A stretch of 64,000 nucleotides of DNA from the NCBI GenBank assembly GCA_016125095.1, contig WGMK01000010.1:138343-202342 (forward strand), given 5' to 3'. This DNA is from Candidatus Hydrogenedens sp. Lineage in GTDB: Bacteria; Hydrogenedentota; Hydrogenedentia; Hydrogenedentales; JAEUWI01. This document shows positions 42,930-51,421 of the stretch, piece by piece (within the stretch, counting starts at the first letter, position 1; every line of letters starts with the position of its first letter). The translations under genes were made by a program, and so were the position numbers. Below the pieces are notes generated by a model. That model did no database searches and was not told the DNA's origin. It worked only from the letters and a program-made list of their open reading frames with translations.

Positions 42930-45158
42930 TTAGTGCGTGGTTGCGCGCTGGTGGCCGCGGTCTTGCGCGTAGTACTGGCTGATGTTCCGGCGCATGTAGC
43001 CGCCCGGCGCGTGGCGCACGGCGTTAACCACGATGCCCAGCACATTGCCGCGCGATTCCGTCAGCACCCGCAGCGTGCGGCGCAGCATGCCGAAGCTGGA
43101 CACGCCCGCGCCGGAAACCACCACGATGGCATCGCAGATGGGGGCGAGCAGTTTCGCCTCCGACATCAGCAGCGAGGCCGGCGTATCGATGATGATCTGG
43201 TCGAACACCTCTTCTGCGCCCGCCAGGAAATCTTCCATCTCGCGCGAGGCGATACGCTCGATCAGCCCGTTGCTGCGCAGTCCCGGCCCGATAACGTGCA
43301 GATTCGCGTGCGGCGTCTTGCGCGCGGGATCGTGTGGCACGTCCTCGCCCAGCAGCAGTTCCGCAAGGCCCGCGCCCGGCGTCAGGCCGAAGCGTTCCTC
43401 GACCGACGGCGTGCGGGAATCGACGTCCACCAGCAGCACGCGGCGGCCGGCCTGCGCCATGACGATCGCCATGTTGCACGCGAGCGTCGTCTTGCCATCG
43501 CCGCGCGCCGGGCTTGCGATGATACAGGTCTTGATCGGCTCGCGGCCCGGCGTCACGCTCAAAATACGGCCCACCGTGCGCCGGAACTCGTCGGTGGTGT
43601 AGCTGTCCGGATAGTCTTCCGTCACCGTCGCCACGTTCACATCGCCCGGCAGGCGGTCCTCGGCGGTGTGCGCGATGCTCGCGAGAATCGGCAGGCCGGT
43701 CACGTAACCCACGTCCTCTGCGGACCGGATATTCTGGTCGAGCTGTTCGATGGCGAGGCCCGTCATCAGCGAAACCAGCACGGCGATGAACAGCATTACC
43801 AGGATGTACTTGATGCGCTCGGTCTGGTCGGGGGTATCGGTCACGGTCGCCTGGCCGAGGATATTCGCACGGGCGGGAGCATTGCTCTCGATATCGATGG
43901 AGAGCAGCGTATTGCGCAGTTGCCGCAGGTTTTCGCGGGTGTCGTCGATGCGGCGCTCCATCGCTTCGATTTCCGCGATGGCGCCCGCGCGCGACAGGTT
44001 CTCCTCGCGCTGGTCTTCGAGCAGGGCGGCGAATTTTTCGCGTCGCTGCTGCGCGTCCGACAGGTCGGATTCGTGCACTGTCGTTTCGTATTCGTACTGG
44101 CCGAGCAGCGATTGCAACGCATCGGCCCGCGCCTGCATCTTCACCTTCTCCAGCTCCGCCTCGACGCCATTCAGCTCCTGGCGCTTCACCTCCAACTGCG
44201 GGGCGTTGTCCACATAGGTCTCGGTCAGCGCCGAGAATTCCTGTTGCACCACCGCGAGCTGTTCCAAGAGCAGCGTCACGCTCGGGTTCGCCAGCACCTT
44301 TTCTTCCACGTTAAGCGCGAAGATGGGGGAGCCGGGGCTGCCGTGGTGCTCGGCAAGCAGATCCGATACGCGGTCGCGCAGGCGTTCCGTCTGCTTCAGC
44401 GCGGTCTGGGCGGTGGATATATCGGCTTCAGCTTGCGCCAGATTAATGCGGTTGGACTCCGTCTCAACCGGATCCAGGCCCACATTGGTGCTCACCGGAA
44501 CACCTTGTTCCTTGCGCATCTGCGCCACTTCGTTGCGCTGGAGTTCAAGGCTGCGGCTGAGCACCTGTTCCTGGTCCTTCAGAATGCCGCGGCGGCGTTC
44601 GCCCTGTTCGCGCTCCTGCTCGGCCAAGTAGTCGCCGTAGCGCGTCATGATTTTGTCCAACATGAAGCGGGCCGTCTCGCGGTCCTCGTCGCGATAGGTA
44701 AAGGTGACGAGTTCCGTGCGGTTCTGCACTTCCGCCTCGATCCGCTTCATCGTGCGCGACAGCGCGTCGCCTTCGCGACCGCGGAATACCGGCAGGTTGC
44801 GGACCTCTTCGTCCTGCAGCACGCGGCTGAGAATGGTGTAGCCGGTGATGAGCTTGATCTGCGTGTTGACGAAGCTCTCGTAGGCCGGCGTGCCCGAAGC
44901 CGAGCCCGACTGCGCCAGCATGATCGTCGGGTTGGAGGCCTTGAACTCGATGTCTGCCGTCGCCACGTAATCTTGCGGCACGAAGAACAGGATCGCTGCA
45001 GCCGAAGGAATGGCGATGGCCAGCAGGATAATCGCCATGAGGCGTCCCCGCAGCTTGAACAACCGGCGCACGTTTACGCCGACGCCCTGCAGGGGTTCAT
45101 GCACCCCGGCCGCAGTGTCGGGCATCAGTTCGCGTAGATCGTCCCGGCTCAACGCCAT
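42930..45158 (-). CDS. wzc: Wzc-type polysaccharide co-polymerase / bacterial tyrosine kinase
   Basis: A 742-residue inner-membrane protein. It has a Wzz domain with a TM at about 40-60, a long periplasmic coiled coil (about 180-420), a second TM near 450, then a cytoplasmic BY-kinase. The kinase has Walker A SPARGDGKTTLACNM, Walker A' VLLVDVDSRTPS and Walker B QIIIDTPAS. The tail has only a few tyrosines (ISQYYAQDRG), fewer than the usual Tyr cluster. ATG 45158 overlaps the wza stop as TGATG, so translation is coupled. With Wza it controls chain length and export of the polysaccharide. Confidence 0.92.
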   Translation of the reverse strand: MALSRDDLRELMPDTAAGVHEPLQGVGVNVRRLFKLRGRLMAIILLAIAIPSAAAILFFVPQDYVATADIEFKASNPTIMLAQSGSASGTPAYESFVNTQIKLITGYTILSRVLQDEEVRNLPVFRGREGDALSRTMKRIEAEVQNRTELVTFTYRDEDRETARFMLDKIMTRYGDYLAEQEREQGERRRGILKDQEQVLSRSLELQRNEVAQMRKEQGVPVSTNVGLDPVETESNRINLAQAEADISTAQTALKQTERLRDRVSDLLAEHHGSPGSPIFALNVEEKVLANPSVTLLLEQLAVVQQEFSALTETYVDNAPQLEVKRQELNGVEAELEKVKMQARADALQSLLGQYEYETTVHESDLSDAQQRREKFAALLEDQREENLSRAGAIAEIEAMERRIDDTRENLRQLRNTLLSIDIESNAPARANILGQATVTDTPDQTERIKYILVMLFIAVLVSLMTGLAIEQLDQNIRSAEDVGYVTGLPILASIAHTAEDRLPGDVNVATVTEDYPDSYTTDEFRRTVGRILSVTPGREPIKTCIIASPARGDGKTTLACNMAIVMAQAGRRVLLVDVDSRTPSVEERFGLTPGAGLAELLLGEDVPHDPARKTPHANLHVIGPGLRSNGLIERIASREMEDFLAGAEEVFDQIIIDTPASLLMSEAKLLAPICDAIVVVSGAGVSSFGMLRRTLRVLTESRGNVLGIVVNAVRHAPGGYMRRNISQYYAQDRGHQRATTH

Positions 45159-47014
45159 CACGGAGCTCCATACAGATCGACGATGTTGCGCGTCGATTGT
45201 CCGAATTGTTCTATCTGGCCCAGCCTCGTGAGCGTCCGCGACACCTCGCCTGCGCGCAACTGCGCCTGCGCGAGGTCGCGCGCGTAATACGCATCGACCG
45301 CCTGGTTATACATGTCGAGCACCGGAGAGATAGAGCCGGTGAAGCGGGACACGAATTCGGCGAGTTGCACGATGAACTTGCGGGGGATGTAGATAATGTC
45401 GCCCGGCTGCAGGCGGATGTCCTCGCCGGTCTTCAGGATATTCCGGAGGTTGATGTTGAACACCTGCGTGCGCTCGCCATCCATCTGGCGCATCAGCACC
45501 ACATTGCGAAGCTTGCCCGTACTCGCGTCGAAGCCGCCGGAAAGCGACAGCATCTGCAGGAGTGTCATGCCCTCGGTCAGCTCGACGATCACCGAGTTCC
45601 GGCTCTCACCCAGCAGGTACACCAAGTTCACGCCTTCCGGCACGTAGATCAGGTCGCCATGGTAGATGGGCGCGTCCGAGGCGTGCTCGCCGGGGCGGCC
45701 CAGCTGGCGGAGGTCGTATTGCAGCACCACGCGTTCGCCATTGCGGTGGCGGATAACAAAGGCCTTGGTCAGCTGGCCGGTCACACCGACAAAGCCGCCG
45801 ACGGAGCTGCTCGAATTGCGGCGCCGCAGGCCACCCGCCAGGCTCAACGCCTCGATCAGCGAGGTCGGCCGAAGAAAGGGATATACGCCCGGCTGCTCCA
45901 CGTCGCCAATCAGCGCATAGGTCTTACTCGCGGTCTCCTTCACCAGCAGCGAAATCTGCGGGTCGCGGAAAATCTTGCGGTAGGCATCGCGTACCTGCCG
46001 CTCAGCGTCCTCGCGCGTCAACCCGTCCACGTCCAAATCGGGAATCAGCGGCAACGAAATGTGGCCGTCGTAACGCACGGCCAACTCGCGGCTGAGCAGC
46101 GGGTCGTTAAACGACTCGAACTCCAGGGTATCGCCCGCGCCGATGGAATAGCCGCCGGGATCGGGGCCGTAGAACGCAGGGTCCACGCGGGTGAATTCCG
46201 AAAGCATCGGCTGCGCGTCAGCCACGGGCGATGCTGCAGCCGTTTCCACGACCGGCTCTGGTTGAACCGGGGTCGGCTCGGGCTGCTCGACCATGCCATC
46301 GATATCCGATTCCGGCGCGGTCGCTGCGGCTTCCATCTTGGGCTCTTGCGGCTCCGGGGCGTCGGCGGGCGCAGGTTCCGCTGCTTTGGCTTCCGCCTCG
46401 ACCGGCGCAGGGGCCGGCTCTATCACGGGCTCAGGTTCGACAGGCTCGGGCTGGGGGGCAGGCTCCGCTTCCGCGGGTTCGGCAGCCTCCGCCTCAGTCG
46501 CCTCGGCAGGCTCGGCCGCGGCCATCTGCACCGGTTCCGGCTTGGCCTCCGGCTCTGCGGCAGGCTCGGGCTCAGGTTGCTTGGTCTCCGGAGCGGGGAG
46601 CGGCTCGGCCGTCACATGGGCCATCGCCGGTTCACGCAGCGATTCCATGCCGGGGAAATTATAGCCGTGCAGATCGCGCGTGCTGATCTCGGTGACTTCG
46701 TCGATGATGGGGCTGTTGCCCGCGCGGATCAAGGGCATCTGCTGCGGACGGGCAGCGGGCGGCCGCTCGCTGGCCGACACCTGCACCTCGACGCGGCGCA
46801 GGGTAGCCTCGGCGCTGTGGCCGTTCGTATTGGCCAGGCCGCCTTCCATCTCCTGTGCCGTGGGGGCTGGAGCAGGCAACGTCTTCAAGGGCGTTTGCGC
46901 GGCCGGGGCAGGGGTTTCCACCGGCGTCGGCGTCGCGTGGCAGCCTGCAAGTAATAGCATGGCTGCGGCCGCCGCCCCGGTACGGATGCGAAGGACACTG
47001 TACAAGCCGGTCAT
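45158..47014 (-). CDS. wza: Wza-type outer-membrane polysaccharide export lipoprotein with long Pro/Glu/Ala linker
   Basis: A 618-residue lipoprotein (lipobox MLLLAGC). A very long Ala/Pro/Glu-rich low-complexity region (about residues 30-270) precedes the poly-export domain (YDGHISLPLIPDLDVDGLTR). Two SLBB domains follow (KTYALIGDVEQPGVYPFLRP, NLVYLLGESRNSVIVELTEG), ending LQPGDIIYIPRKFI and a helical tail. The linker, about 240 residues long, could span the periplasm or peptidoglycan layer. The start at 47014 is preceded by AAAGGGGA. It forms the outer-membrane channel of the exporter with Wzc below. Confidence 0.9.
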   Translation of the reverse strand: MTGLYSVLRIRTGAAAAAMLLLAGCHATPTPVETPAPAAQTPLKTLPAPAPTAQEMEGGLANTNGHSAEATLRRVEVQVSASERPPAARPQQMPLIRAGNSPIIDEVTEISTRDLHGYNFPGMESLREPAMAHVTAEPLPAPETKQPEPEPAAEPEAKPEPVQMAAAEPAEATEAEAAEPAEAEPAPQPEPVEPEPVIEPAPAPVEAEAKAAEPAPADAPEPQEPKMEAAATAPESDIDGMVEQPEPTPVQPEPVVETAAASPVADAQPMLSEFTRVDPAFYGPDPGGYSIGAGDTLEFESFNDPLLSRELAVRYDGHISLPLIPDLDVDGLTREDAERQVRDAYRKIFRDPQISLLVKETASKTYALIGDVEQPGVYPFLRPTSLIEALSLAGGLRRRNSSSSVGGFVGVTGQLTKAFVIRHRNGERVVLQYDLRQLGRPGEHASDAPIYHGDLIYVPEGVNLVYLLGESRNSVIVELTEGMTLLQMLSLSGGFDASTGKLRNVVLMRQMDGERTQVFNINLRNILKTGEDIRLQPGDIIYIPRKFIVQLAEFVSRFTGSISPVLDMYNQAVDAYYARDLAQAQLRAGEVSRTLTRLGQIEQFGQSTRNIVDLYGAP

Positions 47015-47096
47015 TCCCCTTTCCGCTGGAATCCGCTGCCGCGCCACGTCTGGTCTCCACTCCCGGCTGCGCGGCCCTGAAATCTAGATCGAACGG

Positions 47097-47921
47097 CTAG
47101 TAAAGGTCGCCCTTGGCGAACTGCTTCTCGCGGATCTTGTCCGCCGCCGTCGCCATGATAACCGCGTCGCGCGTGTGGCCGGTCGCGTTCAAAAGCGCCG
47201 CCGTCGCGTGCATGCGCAGCGCCACGTCCGGGTGGTCTTCCTGCAGCTTACGGTCGTGAATATACTTCGCGCGCTCGAACAAGGGCGCGGCCTCTTCGTA
47301 GCGCTGGAGGTTCGTGTAAAGAATCCCCAGATTGGTCAGCACCGTCGCATTGTAGGGATCGTCGCGGCGCTCCGCGCGCTCGTGCAGGTCAATCGCCCGC
47401 TTCAACAGTTCTTCGGCTTCCACATAATCGTTCGAATCGTTGCGCAGTAGTGCCAACCCATTCAGACTGCGGCACACTTCGATGCTCTTCTGATCGCGGT
47501 CCTTGATATCCAGCGCCTCGCGGTACAGCGCCTCGACCCCATCCGTCTTGTCCTGGATGTAGAGCAGGTCGGCCAAGTCGTTCAGCGTGCTCGCCAGCGC
47601 CGGGTTGTGCTTGCCCAGCGAACGGCGCTTGAGGTCCAACGCCTCGCGGTAGTGCTTCTCGGCCTCGTCGAATTTGCCCAGCGCCGTCAGCACCTGACCC
47701 AGCGACTCGTGGGTGTCGGCGCTCCGGTAGCGCTTATGCGCTTCCTGGGCCGCCGCCTCGCACAGTAGCAGGGCGTCCTGATAGTCGCCCTCCGTGTAAT
47801 TGTTCATCGCGGTGAAATAGTGCGATACCCAGAGGTTTTTCTCGTTGGCCGAAGCGGCGGGCGCAGCAGCGTACACCGCGCACAATACGAAAGCCGCCAC
47901 TCGAAGGATCGGTCGCTTCAT
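47097..47921 (-). CDS. Secreted TPR protein at the head of the polysaccharide operon
   Basis: A 274-residue exported protein (signal peptide at 1-25). At least five tetratricopeptide repeats of the Kinesin-light-chain/TPR_12 kind follow (ALGKFDEAEKHYREALDLKR, NDYVEAEELLKRAIDLHERA, NLQRYEEAAPLFERAKYI). ATG 47921 is preceded by GGAAGGA. It is separated from wza by 82 bases on the same strand and starts the operon. Periplasmic TPR proteins often scaffold polysaccharide machineries (compare AlgK, PelB, BcsC); such a role fits but is inferred. Confidence 0.85.
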   Translation of the reverse strand: MKRPILRVAAFVLCAVYAAAPAASANEKNLWVSHYFTAMNNYTEGDYQDALLLCEAAAQEAHKRYRSADTHESLGQVLTALGKFDEAEKHYREALDLKRRSLGKHNPALASTLNDLADLLYIQDKTDGVEALYREALDIKDRDQKSIEVCRSLNGLALLRNDSNDYVEAEELLKRAIDLHERAERRDDPYNATVLTNLGILYTNLQRYEEAAPLFERAKYIHDRKLQEDHPDVALRMHATAALLNATGHTRDAVIMATAADKIREKQFAKGDLY

Positions 47922-48171
47922 GTACAGTATTCCTTCCGTTCTGGTCATGGAAAGTGCGGTTAACACACCCTTCCACATTCCGCGCTGCTAAGAATACCCG
48001 AGACGGGCGGGCCAGTCAACAATTTCCGGGCTTAATATGCGCTTGCGGTAGGGGGTAGAAAACCGGGATGTGTTGAAGTATACTGTTGACGTTTCTTGAA
48101 AACTCGTGGAATGAGAGCGTCAGCAAGAGCGGCTTGGGAGCGGGCCGTCTCGATTTGCAAGGAGAACCGAT

Positions 48172-48846
48172 ATGCGCTGGATGCCTACACTCGCCTTGGT
48201 TTTGCTGCTGGGGCTTGGCGCCGCCGGTCTGGCCGCAGCCCAAGATGAAGCCGCCGCGGAAGCCGCGCCTGCCGAGGCCGCCGACATGGGCGTCGAAGTC
48301 ATTCCGATGTCCGAGGCCGACATGGCGATGTCCGAGGAAGAAGCCCAACAGCGAGTCTGGTGGGGCAACCGCTCGATTTCCAAGGGCAACTACATCAAGT
48401 TCGAGAAGTTTGTGCCGGATTGCCCGGGCATCTGCGATCGCTGCGATCAGAACATGATCTGCTGCGATACCGGCTGCCCCTGCGAAAAGTGCAATTACAT
48501 CTGTGACGACTGCGACAACTGCATGATCTGGGACAAGATCTTCTTCGACCTCGACAAGTCGGTGCTGCGCTCTGATGGCATCGCCGAGTGCGAGAAGATT
48601 CTGGCCTACATGAACGAGAACCCGAACGTACACGTGATGATTCAGGGCCACACCTGCGACCTGGCTCCGGACGCGTACAACGTCGCACTGGGCCAGCGCC
48701 GCGCCAACTCGGTCATGCACTGGCTCGAGGAACACGGCATTCCGTCGTACCGGATGCGCACCCACACCTATGGCGAAACCACGCCGTGGGTCGGTACCGA
48801 AATCCGCTACCTGAACCGCCGCGCCGTGGTGGTCGTCGACAAGTAA
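48172..48846 (+). CDS. OmpA-family protein with an 11-cysteine segment
   Basis: A 224-residue exported protein with signal peptide (cleavage near LAAAQDE, residue 23) and an acidic Ala/Glu-rich linker. Residues 84-117 contain eleven cysteines (84, 88, 91, 97, 98, 102, 104, 107, 111, 114, 117). An OmpA C-terminal peptidoglycan-binding domain follows at about 119-224 (FFDLDKSVLRSDG, VMIQGHTCD, LGQRRANSVMHWL). The Cys density suggests a disulfide knot or a metal or cluster site; CxxC-type pairs (114/117, 104/107) recur. ATG 48172 has AAGGAG ten bases upstream. It is divergent from the polysaccharide operon with a 250-base gap. Confidence 0.87.
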   Translation: MRWMPTLALVLLLGLGAAGLAAAQDEAAAEAAPAEAADMGVEVIPMSEADMAMSEEEAQQRVWWGNRSISKGNYIKFEKFVPDCPGICDRCDQNMICCDTGCPCEKCNYICDDCDNCMIWDKIFFDLDKSVLRSDGIAECEKILAYMNENPNVHVMIQGHTCDLAPDAYNVALGQRRANSVMHWLEEHGIPSYRMRTHTYGETTPWVGTEIRYLNRRAVVVVDK

Positions 48847-48865
48847 CGCCAGCGTCAGAAATCAC

Positions 48866-48910
48866 CGCGGGCCCCGGAATGTTACCATCCGGGGCCCGCG
48901 TTCGTTTTTC
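48866..48910 (+). terminator. Intrinsic terminator after the OmpA gene
   Basis: A perfect 13-bp GC stem (48866-48878 with 48888-48900), 9-base loop, is followed by TTCGTTTTTC. It lies 19 bases after the stop codon. Confidence 0.93.
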
Positions 48911-48966
48911 CCGGGCCGGATATGCCAGCATGAACCCCTGCCCGTTTTCCCTGCGAGAGAGACACC

Positions 48967-50451
48967 ATGCAAGACTGGTATGCCTTCAAAGACGTCGTGC
49001 CGCGCCAGGCGGCCGCAGCCATCATTCTGCAGGCCGGTGAATCCGGCCGGCAGGAAGTGTTGCTCGCGCGCCGCAACAAGCGGCTCGGCTTCATGGGCGG
49101 GCACCATGTGTTTCCCGGCGGCTCGATAGACGCCAACGACCGCGCGGATCTCGTCGATGGCGAACCGGATGCGGAAGTCGCCCAGGCCATGTATGCCGCC
49201 GCGCGCGAGGTCTTCGAGGAGACTGGGCTGCTGCCGGTGCGGGGATCACTGCCCTCGGTCGAGCGCCTGCGCGCCGCGCGCCATTGCCTTCTCGTGAAGG
49301 AGTTCTCGTTCGCGGACATTCTAGACGAGTTCGGGCTGCGCATCGACGCGAAGCAGTTTACCCCTGCGGGCATCTGGGTCACACCGCCGTTTTCGCCGGT
49401 GCGCTTCCGCACGCGCTATTTTATCTATCACCACGAGGGCGAACGCTACCAGGAAGTCGAGTCAATCGAGAAAGAAATTGTTGCACTGGACTGGCTCACG
49501 CCGGGCGAGGCGCGCCGCCAGTGGCAGCTGGGTGAAATGCGGCTGTCTACGCCCATCGCCTTCGTGCTGCATCATCTCGATCGCCTTCCGCTCGAAGAAG
49601 CGCTGCCGTGGGTACGCAAGGTGCCCGGCCACCAAATCGAAATTCCAAACCGCTTCGAACTCCGGCGCGGCATGCATCTGATTCCTGTGCGCAGTGCAAC
49701 ACTCCCGCCCGCCACCCATACCAATTGCGTGGCCTTCGGCGAGGAAGAACTGATTGTCGTCGATCCCGGCGCGCATGAGCCGGACGAGATCGAGGCGCTG
49801 GCCGCGCATCTCGAGCACTTGGTCGTGCTTGGCGGCACCATCCGCGCCATCGTGCTCACGCACAGCCACCCCGACCACACGGGTGCCGCTGTCGTGCTGG
49901 CGGAGCGGTTCGGCGTCGAGATCTGGGCCCACGCCGAGACCGCGCGCCAAGTCGATTTTCCCATCGCGCGCCATCTGGCCGAGGGCGATGTCATTGAACT
50001 CGCGGGCGATCCCGGTTGGCGGGTGCATTGCCGCCACACGCCGGGGCACGATCCCGGGCACCTCGCGTTTGTGGAGGAGAGTACCCGCACGCTGCTCGCG
50101 GGCGACCTGATCGCCAATCCTGGCACCATCATCATTTCCGCCGACATCGAGGGCGACATGACCCAGTATCTCGACAGCCTCGAGCGCGTCGTGGACCTGG
50201 ACTTCAACTTCATGATTCCGGGACACGGTATGCCCTTCTGGGGAGTCGATCCCAAAGAGGCGCTTCGAGATTTAATTGCCCACCGCCTGGCCCGCGAGGC
50301 CCGCATCCGCGCCGCCATCGAGGCCGGCGCGCAGGATGAGGACGCCGTGGTACGCCACGCCTACGACGACACGCCCGAGCACCTCTGGCCGCTGGCCAAA
50401 CACCAGATGCGCGCGCACCTCACCCGGCTGGGCGTGTCGCTGCCGGGCTGA
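48967..50451 (+). CDS. NUDIX hydrolase / metallo-beta-lactamase fusion protein
   Basis: A 494-residue two-enzyme protein. Residues 1-230 are a NUDIX domain of the NUDT7/NUDT19 (CoA-diphosphatase-like) style: HHVFPGGSIDAND, an insertion, then AAAREVFEETGLL as the NUDIX helix. Residues about 240-490 are a metallo-beta-lactamase domain of the LACTB2/glyoxalase II-like kind with THSHPDHTG, RHTPGHDPGHLAF, LLAGDLI and MIPGHG as metal motifs. The ATG at 48967 follows GAGAGAG. panE starts three bases after the stop, which hints at a coenzyme A link: PanE makes pantoate, a CoA precursor, and NUDT7/19-like enzymes cleave CoA. The exact substrates are unknown. Confidence 0.88.
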   Translation: MQDWYAFKDVVPRQAAAAIILQAGESGRQEVLLARRNKRLGFMGGHHVFPGGSIDANDRADLVDGEPDAEVAQAMYAAAREVFEETGLLPVRGSLPSVERLRAARHCLLVKEFSFADILDEFGLRIDAKQFTPAGIWVTPPFSPVRFRTRYFIYHHEGERYQEVESIEKEIVALDWLTPGEARRQWQLGEMRLSTPIAFVLHHLDRLPLEEALPWVRKVPGHQIEIPNRFELRRGMHLIPVRSATLPPATHTNCVAFGEEELIVVDPGAHEPDEIEALAAHLEHLVVLGGTIRAIVLTHSHPDHTGAAVVLAERFGVEIWAHAETARQVDFPIARHLAEGDVIELAGDPGWRVHCRHTPGHDPGHLAFVEESTRTLLAGDLIANPGTIIISADIEGDMTQYLDSLERVVDLDFNFMIPGHGMPFWGVDPKEALRDLIAHRLAREARIRAAIEAGAQDEDAVVRHAYDDTPEHLWPLAKHQMRAHLTRLGVSLPG

Positions 50452-50454
50452 ACC

Positions 50455-51414
50455 ATGCGTATCGGCATCATCGGCGCAGGCGCCATTGGCAGTTGCGTGG
50501 GCGGGTTCATGACCCAGGCCGGGCACGAAGTGCATCTGCTCGGCCGCCCCGCGCACCTTCACGCCATCCAGTCGCAGGGACTCCACATTGCAGGCATCTG
50601 GGGCGACCATCGTGTCACGGCGTTGCACTGCCACTCGGATGCCGGAACGATGCCGCATGGCGAACTCGATCTTGTGCTCATTACCGTCAAGTCCTACGCG
50701 ACGCGCGAGGCCGCCGCAATCGCCGCGCAATTGGCCGGCCCCGGCACGCTTGTATGTTCCTACCAGAACGGTCTGGGCAATGCCGACGTGCTCGCGGAAG
50801 ATATCGACCCCGCGCGCGTGGTGGCAGCCCGCGCCATCTACGGGGTCCGCGTGACCGAGCCGGGCGCCATTGAAGTTACCGTCATCGCGCAGCCCACCGC
50901 GCTCGGATCGCATCGCCCGGATATTGCGGGGCCGGACACCATCGCCCGTGTCGAGGCCATCGCGGCGGCCATGAACGACGCCGGGCTGCCGACCGTCGCC
51001 GTCGATGATATTGCGCCGGTCCTCTGGGCGAAGGTGACGTACAACTGCGCGCTGAACCCGATGTCCGCCCTGCTTGATGTGCCGTACGGCAGGCTGCCGG
51101 AGATACCCGAGACGCGCGGGGTCATGGATCAGGTCATCGACGAAATCTACGCCGTTGCCGCCGCCATGCAGATACGATTGCAGCCGACTTCCGCCGACGA
51201 ATACCGCGCCCTGTTCTACGAACGGCTTGTGCCCCCGACGGCGGCGCATTACGCCAGCATGCGCGAAGATCTGCTGCACGGCCGTCGCACCGAAATCGAC
51301 GCACTCAATGGCGCCATCGATGACTACGGCAAGCAGCACGGCGTCGATTGCCCGGTGAACCGCATGCTCGCCAATCTTGTCCGCGCACGGGAGGCCGTGC
51401 TGGGCGCGAACTAG
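50455..51414 (+). CDS. panE: 2-dehydropantoate 2-reductase
   Basis: A 319-residue NADPH-dependent ketopantoate reductase of the pantothenate/CoA pathway. Visible are the Rossmann motif IGIIGAGAIGSCVGGF at 2-17, LVLITVKSYATREAA, SYQNGLGNADVLAE, and the ApbA C-terminal domain with LWAKVTYNCALNPMSALLDV and REDLLHGRRTEIDALNGAI (catalytic Lys and the Asn/Glu set). It starts three bases after the NUDIX/MBL gene, so the two are translated from one message. Confidence 0.92.
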   Translation: MRIGIIGAGAIGSCVGGFMTQAGHEVHLLGRPAHLHAIQSQGLHIAGIWGDHRVTALHCHSDAGTMPHGELDLVLITVKSYATREAAAIAAQLAGPGTLVCSYQNGLGNADVLAEDIDPARVVAARAIYGVRVTEPGAIEVTVIAQPTALGSHRPDIAGPDTIARVEAIAAAMNDAGLPTVAVDDIAPVLWAKVTYNCALNPMSALLDVPYGRLPEIPETRGVMDQVIDEIYAVAAAMQIRLQPTSADEYRALFYERLVPPTAAHYASMREDLLHGRRTEIDALNGAIDDYGKQHGVDCPVNRMLANLVRAREAVLGAN

Positions 51415-51421
51415 CGCGCCC

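Noticed and set aside
42654..45137. Plus-strand open frame of over 800 codons opposite wzc
   Set aside because: wzc has all kinase and Wzz motifs on the other strand; the plus frame is an artefact of high GC.
48052..48110. Promoter with TATACT and TTGACG in the gap before the OmpA gene
   Set aside because: The two boxes are in the wrong order and spacing for one promoter; no confident assignment was possible.
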